From assembly GCA_035267185.1 (NCBI GenBank), contig DATFLY010000010.1:1-9447 (forward strand): 9,447 nt of DNA, in the 5' to 3' direction. The notes beneath the pieces were generated by a model. That model saw only the letters and a list, made by a program, of their open reading frames with translations. It was not told the DNA's origin and did not search any database. This document shows positions 1 to 4,809 of the stretch, in pieces. Every line of letters begins with the position of its first letter. Positions within the stretch are counted from its first letter, which is position 1. This DNA is from JAUIBE01 sp035267185 (GTDB lineage: Bacteria; Pseudomonadota; Gammaproteobacteria; Xanthomonadales; SZUA-36). The translations under genes were made by a program, and so were the position numbers.

Positions 1-10
1 GAGCAAAGAG

Positions 11-199
11 ATGATTATCAGAACTATTTTATTGGCCTTGATGCTGACCGGTACGGTGATATCTGCAGGCTGTGAGCGCGATGGTCCTGCTGAAAGAGCG
101 GGAGAGTCGATCGACGAGGCTGTTGATGAAGCTGCAGATGCAGTGGAAGATGCTTGTGACGAGGCTGAAGATGCCACGGGAGTGGATGCAGACTGCTAG
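11..199 (+). CDS. Small acidic lipoprotein-like protein
   Basis: A 62-residue protein with a short hydrophobic leader (residues 2-19) after one Arg at position 4, then S-A-G-C with Cys21 as the likely lipidated residue. Ser at the -3 position is less usual than Leu or Val, so lipidation is probable but not certain. The mature part is almost entirely Asp/Glu/Ala, with repeated D-E-A and D-A-x steps between residues 33 and 56, suggesting a strongly acidic amphipathic helix. Two more cysteines lie at 49 and at the extreme C-terminus (62). It resembles the entericidin-like small lipoproteins of gammaproteobacteria in size and composition, but I cannot assign a family. The start is close to the window edge, with only a weak purine stretch (AAAGAG) directly before ATG. 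A strong terminator follows, so it is transcribed separately from the genes to its right. Confidence 0.65.
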   Translation: MIIRTILLALMLTGTVISAGCERDGPAERAGESIDEAVDEAADAVEDACDEAEDATGVDADC

Positions 200-214
200 A
201 GCGTTTCGTTGCGT

Positions 215-246
215 GGGCTCCACACTTTTGTGTGGGGCCCATTTTT
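215..246 (+). terminator. Rho-independent terminator of the small lipoprotein gene
   Basis: An 11-base-pair stem (215-225 with 230-240, one G-T wobble at 219/236) closes a TTTT loop and is followed by A and then five T. It lies 15 bases after the stop codon at 199. On the minus strand no T tract follows the stem, so it should act mainly on plus-strand transcription and is not an obvious terminator for the convergent reductase gene. Confidence 0.9.
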
Positions 247-258
247 CAAGCGGAATTT

Positions 259-276
259 TTAAAGCAATTGCTTTAA
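259..276. repeat. 18-base perfect palindrome over the reductase stop codon
   Basis: TTAAAGCAATTGCTTTAA is perfectly self-complementary. On the minus strand it encodes the last five residues (L-K-Q-L-L) and the TAA stop of the reductase. No T tract follows on either strand, so it is not a convincing terminator. It may be chance or a DNA-binding site. Confidence 0.5.
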
Positions 277-1470
277 CCCGGTGTCAGGGTCTCTTAAACG
301 GTCCATGTCCACAGACTCTCCGATCGCAATCAACTTTCGGCCACACATGAAGTCCATCGGATTATTGAGACACTGGATTGCGTTCAACTGGTTCCTGCCG
401 AGGCTGAGAACGCTCACAGTTCCCGGGTTGGTGTTTCGTAATACCATCTCGTCGCCTGGCTGAGGAAGACCTGCCATTTGAAATCGCAAATCAAATTGTT
501 CTGACCAGAACCACGGGGTTTGTGAATATTCAATGTTGTTTCCGAGAATATTCGAGGCAGCTACTTTTCCCTGGTCAACAGCATTCTGAACGGATTCGAG
601 CACAACCGGTTCGGGAAAAGCGGGATGATTGGATTCCGCGCAATCGCCTGCGGCGAAAACGTTTTTAATATTGGTGCGGCACTGGCGGTCGACCACAACA
701 CCGCGATTCACTTTGATTCCGCTGTTGGCCAGCCATCGCAGGTCCGGACGCACGCCGATGCCAGTTAGTAAAACGTCGGAATTAATTCTCGTGCCATCAT
801 CCAGGCTGATGGCTTCCAAATGCTTGGCTCCATGAATTTCTGTCACCTGTCGGCCCAGGTGAATATTGACCCCTTCATTGCGGTGCCTGGTTTCAAGGAC
901 CTCTGCGATCGGAGGCAGGGCAGAACGTTTCATGATCTGATCCTGGGCTTCTATCACATCGACCCTGCAGCCCAGTGAGCGCGCCGATGCGGCGACTTCA
1001 AGGCCAATATAGCCAGCGCCAATGATGGCCAGCCGGGTGTCATGGGTCAGGCTGTCACGAATCGCGAGCGCATCATCAAAGGTTCTCAGGTAATGGGTTC
1101 CGGCGAGATTTTTGTCGGTCAGCTGGATTCTATTCAGTCGGCTGCCGGTGCAAATGACCAGGTGGTCATAGTCCAGGGGCTCTCCGTTCTCTGGCAGCAC
1201 ACGTTGGTTGCTGTCATCGATGGATTCGACCCTGCATCCGGTTCTTATTTCGATATTGTTGCTTTCAAAAAATGACAGGCTTCGAAGCTGACACTTTTCC
1301 AGCGTCCAGCCGTCTTTCAGTACCTGCTTTGAAAGTGGTGGTCGTTGGTAAGGAGTCCAGGGCTCTTTTCCAAGCAGTAGAATTTCACCATCGTATTTTC
1401 CCTGCCGCAACGAAATCGCAACCTGGCAGCCAGCCTGACCTGCGCCAACGATGATCACCCTCTGGGTCAT
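259..1470 (-). CDS. FAD-dependent NAD(P)H:ferredoxin reductase (Rieske/P450 electron-transfer type)
   Basis: A 403-residue flavoprotein of the putidaredoxin/rhodocoxin/BphA4 reductase family, which moves electrons from NAD(P)H through FAD to a [2Fe-2S] ferredoxin. Visible motifs: first Rossmann GAGQAG at 9-14 (FAD); YQRPPLSK at 41-48, a hallmark of this family; CTG at 108-110; second Rossmann GAGYIG at 151-156 with Glu174 at the end of the next strand, which usually indicates NADH preference; FAAGDCA at 272-278 with Asp276 for FAD; and the C-terminal reductase domain signature PWFWSEQFD from residue 319. Length is normal for the family. It starts 18 bases after the TetR stop and is probably co-transcribed with it. 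Shine-Dalgarno before the ATG is weak. In context the likely final acceptor is the Rieske oxygenase at 4806, but the intermediate ferredoxin is not encoded here. Confidence 0.92.
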   Translation of the reverse strand: MTQRVIIVGAGQAGCQVAISLRQGKYDGEILLLGKEPWTPYQRPPLSKQVLKDGWTLEKCQLRSLSFFESNNIEIRTGCRVESIDDSNQRVLPENGEPLDYDHLVICTGSRLNRIQLTDKNLAGTHYLRTFDDALAIRDSLTHDTRLAIIGAGYIGLEVAASARSLGCRVDVIEAQDQIMKRSALPPIAEVLETRHRNEGVNIHLGRQVTEIHGAKHLEAISLDDGTRINSDVLLTGIGVRPDLRWLANSGIKVNRGVVVDRQCRTNIKNVFAAGDCAESNHPAFPEPVVLESVQNAVDQGKVAASNILGNNIEYSQTPWFWSEQFDLRFQMAGLPQPGDEMVLRNTNPGTVSVLSLGRNQLNAIQCLNNPMDFMCGRKLIAIGESVDMDRLRDPDTGLKQLL

Positions 1471-1488
1471 TTCATTTTCTAACGCAGT

Positions 1489-2151
1489 TTAGTCGGTTGG
1501 TTTCGGTTTGAGTTCGCGGATTTTCTGTTCCAGGTAGTTGAGCAGGACTTCCTTGTCATCTTCCCTGGCGTGCGTGAATCGGCTGATGGCCATGCCCTCC
1601 ATTAACTGCTGACAAAGATCGAGCGCAAGATCAAAAGCTTCCGGGTCTGATTGCCATTCCGGAAACACTTCACGAGCGATTTCATACCATTCCTTGTCAA
1701 ACGCCAGTTGCGCGGGGCGCAAAATGTTTCGAAGGTCTTCATCGGTTCTGGCAGCAACTGAGAGCTCAAAAAACGCAACATAAATGGGGTGGTTTACGTG
1801 GGCCCAATAGGCGCGAACCGCCATGCGTGGCAAATCCGCATCATTTGGGATCTCCTTGATCGACCTGCGAAACGCCTGCAGGCGCTTCTCATGAAGATAT
1901 TCCACCGCAGCGCGGATGATGTCCATCTTGGAAGGAAAATGATGAAGCGTCGCACCGCGTGACAATCCGGCTTTTTCAGCAATCTTGAGCGTGGTGGTAT
2001 TGGAATAGCTCAATTCAACAATGCACTGAATGGCTGCTGTAATGATCTGGTTCCTCGTTGCAGCACTCTTGCGTGCCTGCCAGCCGCTCTCGCCCGGCCC
2101 TGAAGGAGGTTGGGTATCAGCCACTAACAATTTGTCACTTGTATCATTCAT
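1489..2151 (-). CDS. TetR-family transcriptional regulator
   Basis: A 220-residue protein with the TetR/AcrR N-terminal DNA-binding domain: helix 1 near residues 31-47 (A-T-R-N-Q-I-I-T-A-A), then the helix-turn-helix T-T-L-K-I-A-E-K-A-G-L-S-R-G-A-T-L-H-H-F-P-S-K at about 53-75, and the helical ligand-binding domain after residue 80. The first 25 residues are a polar, Gly/Pro-containing extension ahead of the domain. The ATG at 2151 has only a distant purine-rich stretch upstream, so a slightly shorter start (for example GTG at codon 10) is possible. It is divergent from SDR1 and heads the minus-strand pair with the reductase. Family members normally repress and are released by a small ligand. 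The two palindromic sites at 2250-2279 and 3128-3159 are the natural candidates for its operators, by inference. The ligand is unknown but probably a pathway substrate or intermediate. Confidence 0.93.
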   Translation of the reverse strand: MNDTSDKLLVADTQPPSGPGESGWQARKSAATRNQIITAAIQCIVELSYSNTTTLKIAEKAGLSRGATLHHFPSKMDIIRAAVEYLHEKRLQAFRRSIKEIPNDADLPRMAVRAYWAHVNHPIYVAFFELSVAARTDEDLRNILRPAQLAFDKEWYEIAREVFPEWQSDPEAFDLALDLCQQLMEGMAISRFTHAREDDKEVLLNYLEQKIRELKPKPTD

Positions 2152-2249
2152 GTTGTTTGTATCAGTCTCTTCCCAGGATGGTCTTCATGTGGCCACAGGA
2201 GTGGTTCAATTTCTTCGGTCATTTAATCACCCTGACAAAAAAAAGTCAC

Positions 2250-2279
2250 GGTTGTTTGAAACAAGCAACCCTGCTTGTT
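2250..2279. promoter_or_regulatory. Two overlapping inverted repeats, candidate TetR operators
   Basis: Two symmetries share bases. At 2250-2270 the arms GGTTGTTTG and CAAGCAACC flank AAA with a single mismatch. At 2260-2279 the arms AACAAGCA and TGCTTGTT flank ACCC with perfect arms. The pair covers the -35 element and the spacer of the SDR1 promoter and lies about 100 bases from the divergent tetR start, which fits repression of SDR1 and perhaps autoregulation. The half-site AACAAGCA differs in one base from AACAATCA in the palindrome at 3128-3159. Confidence 0.65.
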
Positions 2280-2284
2280 ACGAT
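2256..2284 (+). promoter_or_regulatory. Sigma70-type promoter of SDR1
   Basis: TTGAAA at 2256-2261 (5 of 6 consensus), a 17-base spacer, then TACGAT at 2279-2284 preceded by TGT, an extended -10. The predicted start of transcription is near 2291, giving a leader of about 27 bases before the SDR1 ATG. The inverted repeats at 2250-2279 overlap it almost entirely. Confidence 0.6.
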
Positions 2285-2304
2285 GTTTGCCCTTCTTTCC
2301 CAGC

Positions 2305-2309
2305 AGGAG
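2305..2309 (+). promoter_or_regulatory. Ribosome binding site deciding the SDR1 start
   Basis: AGGAG lies 8 bases before the ATG at 2318. The open frame reaches back to 2030, but only this start has a good Shine-Dalgarno, lies downstream of the promoter and gives an N-terminus that begins directly before the Rossmann fold. Confidence 0.8.
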
Positions 2310-2317
2310 TTTTCCGG

Positions 2318-3085
2318 ATGCCACGAGTGTCAGGCAAGGTCGCTTTAGTTACTGGAGCCGCAGCAGGTCTGGGCAAGGCAGATGCATGGCGGCTGGCGCA
2401 AGAAGGCGCGACTGTCATTCTGACCGACATCGATGAAAAAGGAGTTGACCTGGCGCAGGAAATTGCAGACGCGACCGGGTCGGAGACTCGTTTCTATCAC
2501 CAGGATGTATCTGATGAAGCCCGCTGGACAGATATTGTTGAGGCCATCGACAGTGAATTCGGAGGCGTGGATGTGCTGGTGAACAACGCAGGCATTGTCA
2601 TCCTGGCGACGCCTGAAGACACCACGCTTGAACAGTTTCGCAAGACCAATTCGGTCATGAGTGAAGGTGTCTTCCTGGGCTGCAAGGCCGTGATTCCGTC
2701 GATGAAGAAAAGGGGCGGTGGTTCAATCATCAACATGTCATCTGTTGCTTCTCATCTTGGCTATCCAATCTTCTTCTCCTATTCGGCCGCCAAGGGTGCC
2801 GTCAGGGCAATGACCAAGTCAATCGCAATTCATTGCCAGATGAATGGCTACAACATTCGTTGCAATTCCATTCACGCGGGGGCAATCGATACGCCCATGG
2901 TTCGCAGTTCATTTGCCGAAATGGGAATGCCTGCGCCCGATCCTGATCAGCATGATCCTGATAACCTGGTGGGAATCGGGAAGGCTGAAGATGTGGCCAA
3001 CCTGGTCCTTTACCTGGCCAGTGACGAGTCGCGATTCATGAATGGTGCAGAGTTGCTTCTCGACAACGCACTGACCATTCAATAG
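2318..3085 (+). CDS. Short-chain dehydrogenase/reductase (SDR1), NAD-type
   Basis: A 255-residue classical SDR that should interconvert a secondary alcohol and a ketone with a nicotinamide cofactor. The glycine-rich motif T-G-A-A-A-G-L-G is at 12-19; Asp37 at the end of strand 2 (L-T-D-I-D) points to NAD(H); NNAG is at 89-92; the catalytic residues are Ser142, Tyr155 and Lys159 (Y-S-A-A-K), with Tyr 13 residues after Ser as expected. The usual tetrad Asn, three residues before the Gly of G-V-F-L-G, appears to be Met114; a nearby Asn111 is out of register. The substrate loop after D-T-P-M (191-194) carries an acidic insertion (P-D-P-D-Q-H-D-P-D). The gene has its own promoter and is separated from the main operon by a 179-base control region. 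The substrate is unknown; oxidation of an alcohol in the same pathway is an inference. Confidence 0.93.
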   Translation: MPRVSGKVALVTGAAAGLGKADAWRLAQEGATVILTDIDEKGVDLAQEIADATGSETRFYHQDVSDEARWTDIVEAIDSEFGGVDVLVNNAGIVILATPEDTTLEQFRKTNSVMSEGVFLGCKAVIPSMKKRGGGSIINMSSVASHLGYPIFFSYSAAKGAVRAMTKSIAIHCQMNGYNIRCNSIHAGAIDTPMVRSSFAEMGMPAPDPDQHDPDNLVGIGKAEDVANLVLYLASDESRFMNGAELLLDNALTIQ

Positions 3086-3127
3086 CTGGAAATCTCAACG
3101 TTATTCAGGATGATTGCTGTTGTGTCA

Positions 3128-3159
3128 ATAAAATAAACAATCATGATTGTTTATTTTAT
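3128..3159. promoter_or_regulatory. 32-base perfect palindrome, candidate operator upstream of the main operon
   Basis: Sixteen bases on each side of the centre (between 3143 and 3144) are perfectly complementary with no spacer; the core is AAACAATCATGATTGTTT. Lack of a loop and an AT-rich stem argue for a protein-binding site, not a terminator hairpin. The site sits just upstream of a TATACT -10 element and would cover the -35 region of the SDR2 operon. Its half-site matches 8 of 9 bases of the repeat in the SDR1 promoter, so the same TetR protein may bind both. Confidence 0.7.
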
Positions 3160-3179
3160 GCAGGTGCTTGAAGTATACT
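3150..3179 (+). promoter_or_regulatory. Possible promoter of the SDR2-to-E2 operon
   Basis: TATACT at 3174-3179 matches 5 of 6 bases of the -10 consensus. The best -35 at 17-18 bases is poor (TTTATT or TTATTT at 3150-3156) and lies in the right arm of the palindrome. Transcription would start near 3186 and give a leader of roughly 80 bases. Confidence 0.4.
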
Positions 3180-3213
3180 GCTGAAAAGCGCAGTTTTATG
3201 CCGTTTTGTACCT

Positions 3214-3246
3214 TCCCGGGCAGACCGATTCGAGGTCTGTCGGGGA
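3214..3246 (+). other. Leader hairpin before SDR2
   Basis: Bases 3219-3226 pair with 3234-3241 (eight pairs, one G-T) around a 7-base loop GATTCGA. After a single G-G mismatch (3218/3242) four more pairs form between 3214-3217 and 3243-3246. The stem ends 7 bases before the GGAG ribosome binding site and no T tract follows, so it is not an intrinsic terminator. It may stabilise the message or tune translation; its function is unknown. Confidence 0.45.
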
Positions 3247-3253
3247 CATGACT

Positions 3254-3257
3254 GGAG
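3254..3257 (+). promoter_or_regulatory. Ribosome binding site deciding the SDR2 start
   Basis: GGAG is 7 bases before the ATG at 3265. An in-frame TTG at 3259 is only one base after it, too close, so the ATG is preferred. Confidence 0.75.
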
Positions 3258-3264
3258 TTTGAAT

Positions 3265-4026
3265 ATGGATCTGGGTTTGCAGGGCAAAAAAGCCATCATC
3301 ACCGGTTCAACCCGCGGCATTGGCCGCGCAATTGCCGAACAGCTCGCCGACGAAGGCGTGGACGTCGCCATCGGCGCCCGCGATGAAACGGCAACGGCGG
3401 AAGCCGGCAAGGCATTGGAAGAGAAGGGGGTTAACGTCTTCGCGCAACCGGTGAATGTTAAAGATGCCGATCAATACAAGGCGTGGCTTGAAGCTGCTGT
3501 TGAAGCCCTGGGTGGTGTCGATATCTTTGTTGCCAACGTTAGCGGTGGCGGTGGCATGGATTCAGAAAAGAACTGGTGGCGTAATTTCGAGATTGATGTG
3601 CTGCATACCGTACGTGGCTGCGAAACCCTGCTTCCCAGTCTCAAAGCTTCCGACTCGGGTTCCGTTGTCATCATTGGTTCGACCAACGCCGTGGAGACAT
3701 TTATGGGTCCCATGGCATACAACGCAATGAAGGCAGCCCTGGTTACTTATGGAAAGCAGCTCTCACAATTTGTTGCCAAACGTGGTGTGCGTGTCAACGT
3801 GGTTTCGCCCGGACCCATCTACTTCGAGGGTGGCGCCTGGGAAATGATCAAGGGTGCTGTGCCCAAGATGTACGAGGACACCATCGCCCAGATTCCGGGC
3901 GGAGAAATGGGCACGCCCGAAGAAGTTGCGCGGGTCGTGACTTTCCTGTCCAGCCCGGCTGCCAGCCTGGTGACCGGCGTGAACCTGGTTGCGGACAATG
4001 GATTCACCAAGCGCGTCCAGCTTTAA
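3265..4026 (+). CDS. Short-chain dehydrogenase/reductase (SDR2), FabG-like fold
   Basis: A 253-residue classical SDR, the first gene of the main operon. The cofactor motif T-G-S-T-R-G-I-G spans 13-20; Arg18 in this motif and Arg39 after strand 2 (G-A-R-D) are compatible with NADP(H) use. The catalytic residues are Ser139, Tyr152 and Lys156 (Y-N-A-M-K). Two departures from the classical pattern are visible: N-V-S-G at 91-94 replaces NNAG, and Asp111 (F-E-I-D-V-L) sits where the tetrad Asn is normally found. The C-terminus G-V-N-L-V-A-D-N-G (238-246) is the usual SDR ending. The stop is 6 bases before the ThuA-like gene. It is clearly not a duplicate of SDR1: cofactor motif, substrate loop and active-site surroundings all differ, so the two probably act at different steps. 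The substrate is not known. Confidence 0.93.
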   Translation: MDLGLQGKKAIITGSTRGIGRAIAEQLADEGVDVAIGARDETATAEAGKALEEKGVNVFAQPVNVKDADQYKAWLEAAVEALGGVDIFVANVSGGGGMDSEKNWWRNFEIDVLHTVRGCETLLPSLKASDSGSVVIIGSTNAVETFMGPMAYNAMKAALVTYGKQLSQFVAKRGVRVNVVSPGPIYFEGGAWEMIKGAVPKMYEDTIAQIPGGEMGTPEEVARVVTFLSSPAASLVTGVNLVADNGFTKRVQL

Positions 4027-4032
4027 GTCCAT

Positions 4033-4809
4033 ATGTCCAGCACCCATCCCGGTTCTGAACAGGTTCACCTGGTTTGCGGTGGTAAGTACCATGACTTTGA
4101 TTTCGCCCGGCTGGAACTGCTCGGGCTTCTGGCAGAGATTCCGCAGGTTCGAACGTCAGTTGCCGGGGACTGGTCAGATATCGATTCATTGTCATCAGCA
4201 TCAGTGCTCATCTCATATACCAGCGATCTTGTCCCTGGCGAGAATGAGCAGGATCAACTGGAAGGGTTTCTTCGCAGGGGCGGAAGCTGGTTCGCACTTC
4301 ATGGCACAAACTCGCTGCTGCAATACACCAGGGGCGTCGGCTGGGAAGCGCCACATCAGGCGACACGTTTTTTCGAAATGCTGGGCAGCCAGTTTGTCGC
4401 TCATCCGCCAATTCAGCCTTACACCGTTCGTCCCAGTTGCCAACACCCGCTTGTCGAGGGCATCGAGCCGTTTACAGCGGACGATGAGCTTTACCTTTGC
4501 CGCTTTTTTGGTGAGCACACTTGTCTGCTCGAGACTGACTTCAGTGGTGAAACGCCCGGATTTGCAGAAAGTGACTGGGCCGACAATGACAAGGTTCCTG
4601 TAATGTACCTGCATCCATGGGAAACCAACGAGGTGCTCTACCTCAACCTGGGTCATGCCCGTGGCCATTGGGATATGCAACCGTTGATGGATTACTACGA
4701 TACCGAGGAACGCGGGAGCTGGAAGCGGCCCGAATTTTATGAATTGTTGCGCCGCGGGATTCAGTGGGCACTGAACCGAACGACTCGCGCAGCAGGGTTT
4801 GAGCAATGA
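4033..4809 (+). CDS. ThuA-like (class I glutamine amidotransferase-fold) protein
   Basis: A 258-residue cytoplasmic protein of the ThuA family, named after a trehalose-utilisation gene; the fold resembles class I glutamine amidotransferases but lacks their catalytic Cys arrangement. Visible family signs: an N-terminal strand and G-G-K-Y-H-D (16-21); I-S-Y-T-S-D-L-V-P-G (60-69) followed by a helix and the R-G-G-S-W-F-A-L-H-G turn (82-91); H-P-L-V-E-G-I (138-144); D-E-L-Y (151-154); and L-G-H-A-R-G-H-W-D near the end (207-215). His20, His90, His138, His208 and His212 are candidates for a metal or catalytic site. No signal peptide. It begins 6 bases after SDR2 with a weak Shine-Dalgarno and its stop overlaps the Rieske start (ATGA), so translation is probably coupled. 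The role in an oxygenase operon is unknown; a hydrolase or isomerase acting on a pathway intermediate is possible but not shown. Confidence 0.8.
   Translation: MSSTHPGSEQVHLVCGGKYHDFDFARLELLGLLAEIPQVRTSVAGDWSDIDSLSSASVLISYTSDLVPGENEQDQLEGFLRRGGSWFALHGTNSLLQYTRGVGWEAPHQATRFFEMLGSQFVAHPPIQPYTVRPSCQHPLVEGIEPFTADDELYLCRFFGEHTCLLETDFSGETPGFAESDWADNDKVPVMYLHPWETNEVLYLNLGHARGHWDMQPLMDYYDTEERGSWKRPEFYELLRRGIQWALNRTTRAAGFEQ

Noticed and set aside
2237..2244. Run of eight A upstream of the SDR1 promoter
   Set aside because: It could act as a weak upstream element, but it is a short homopolymer with no other support.
2030..2317. N-terminal extension of SDR1 by 96 residues
   Set aside because: It would begin inside tetR on the other strand, upstream of the promoter; the ATG at 2318 has a good AGGAG and fits the family length.
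3128..3159. The palindrome as an intrinsic terminator of SDR1
   Set aside because: The stem has no loop, is AT-rich, and no T tract follows beyond the stem itself; an operator explains it better.
3219..3241. tRNA T-arm-like hairpin with a GATTCGA loop
   Set aside because: The loop register does not match the T-loop consensus, and no acceptor, D or anticodon arm can be built around it; kept only as a leader hairpin.
3989..4603. A 204-residue plus-strand frame overlapping SDR2 and the ThuA-like gene
   Set aside because: It is out of frame with two well-supported genes and shows no domain.
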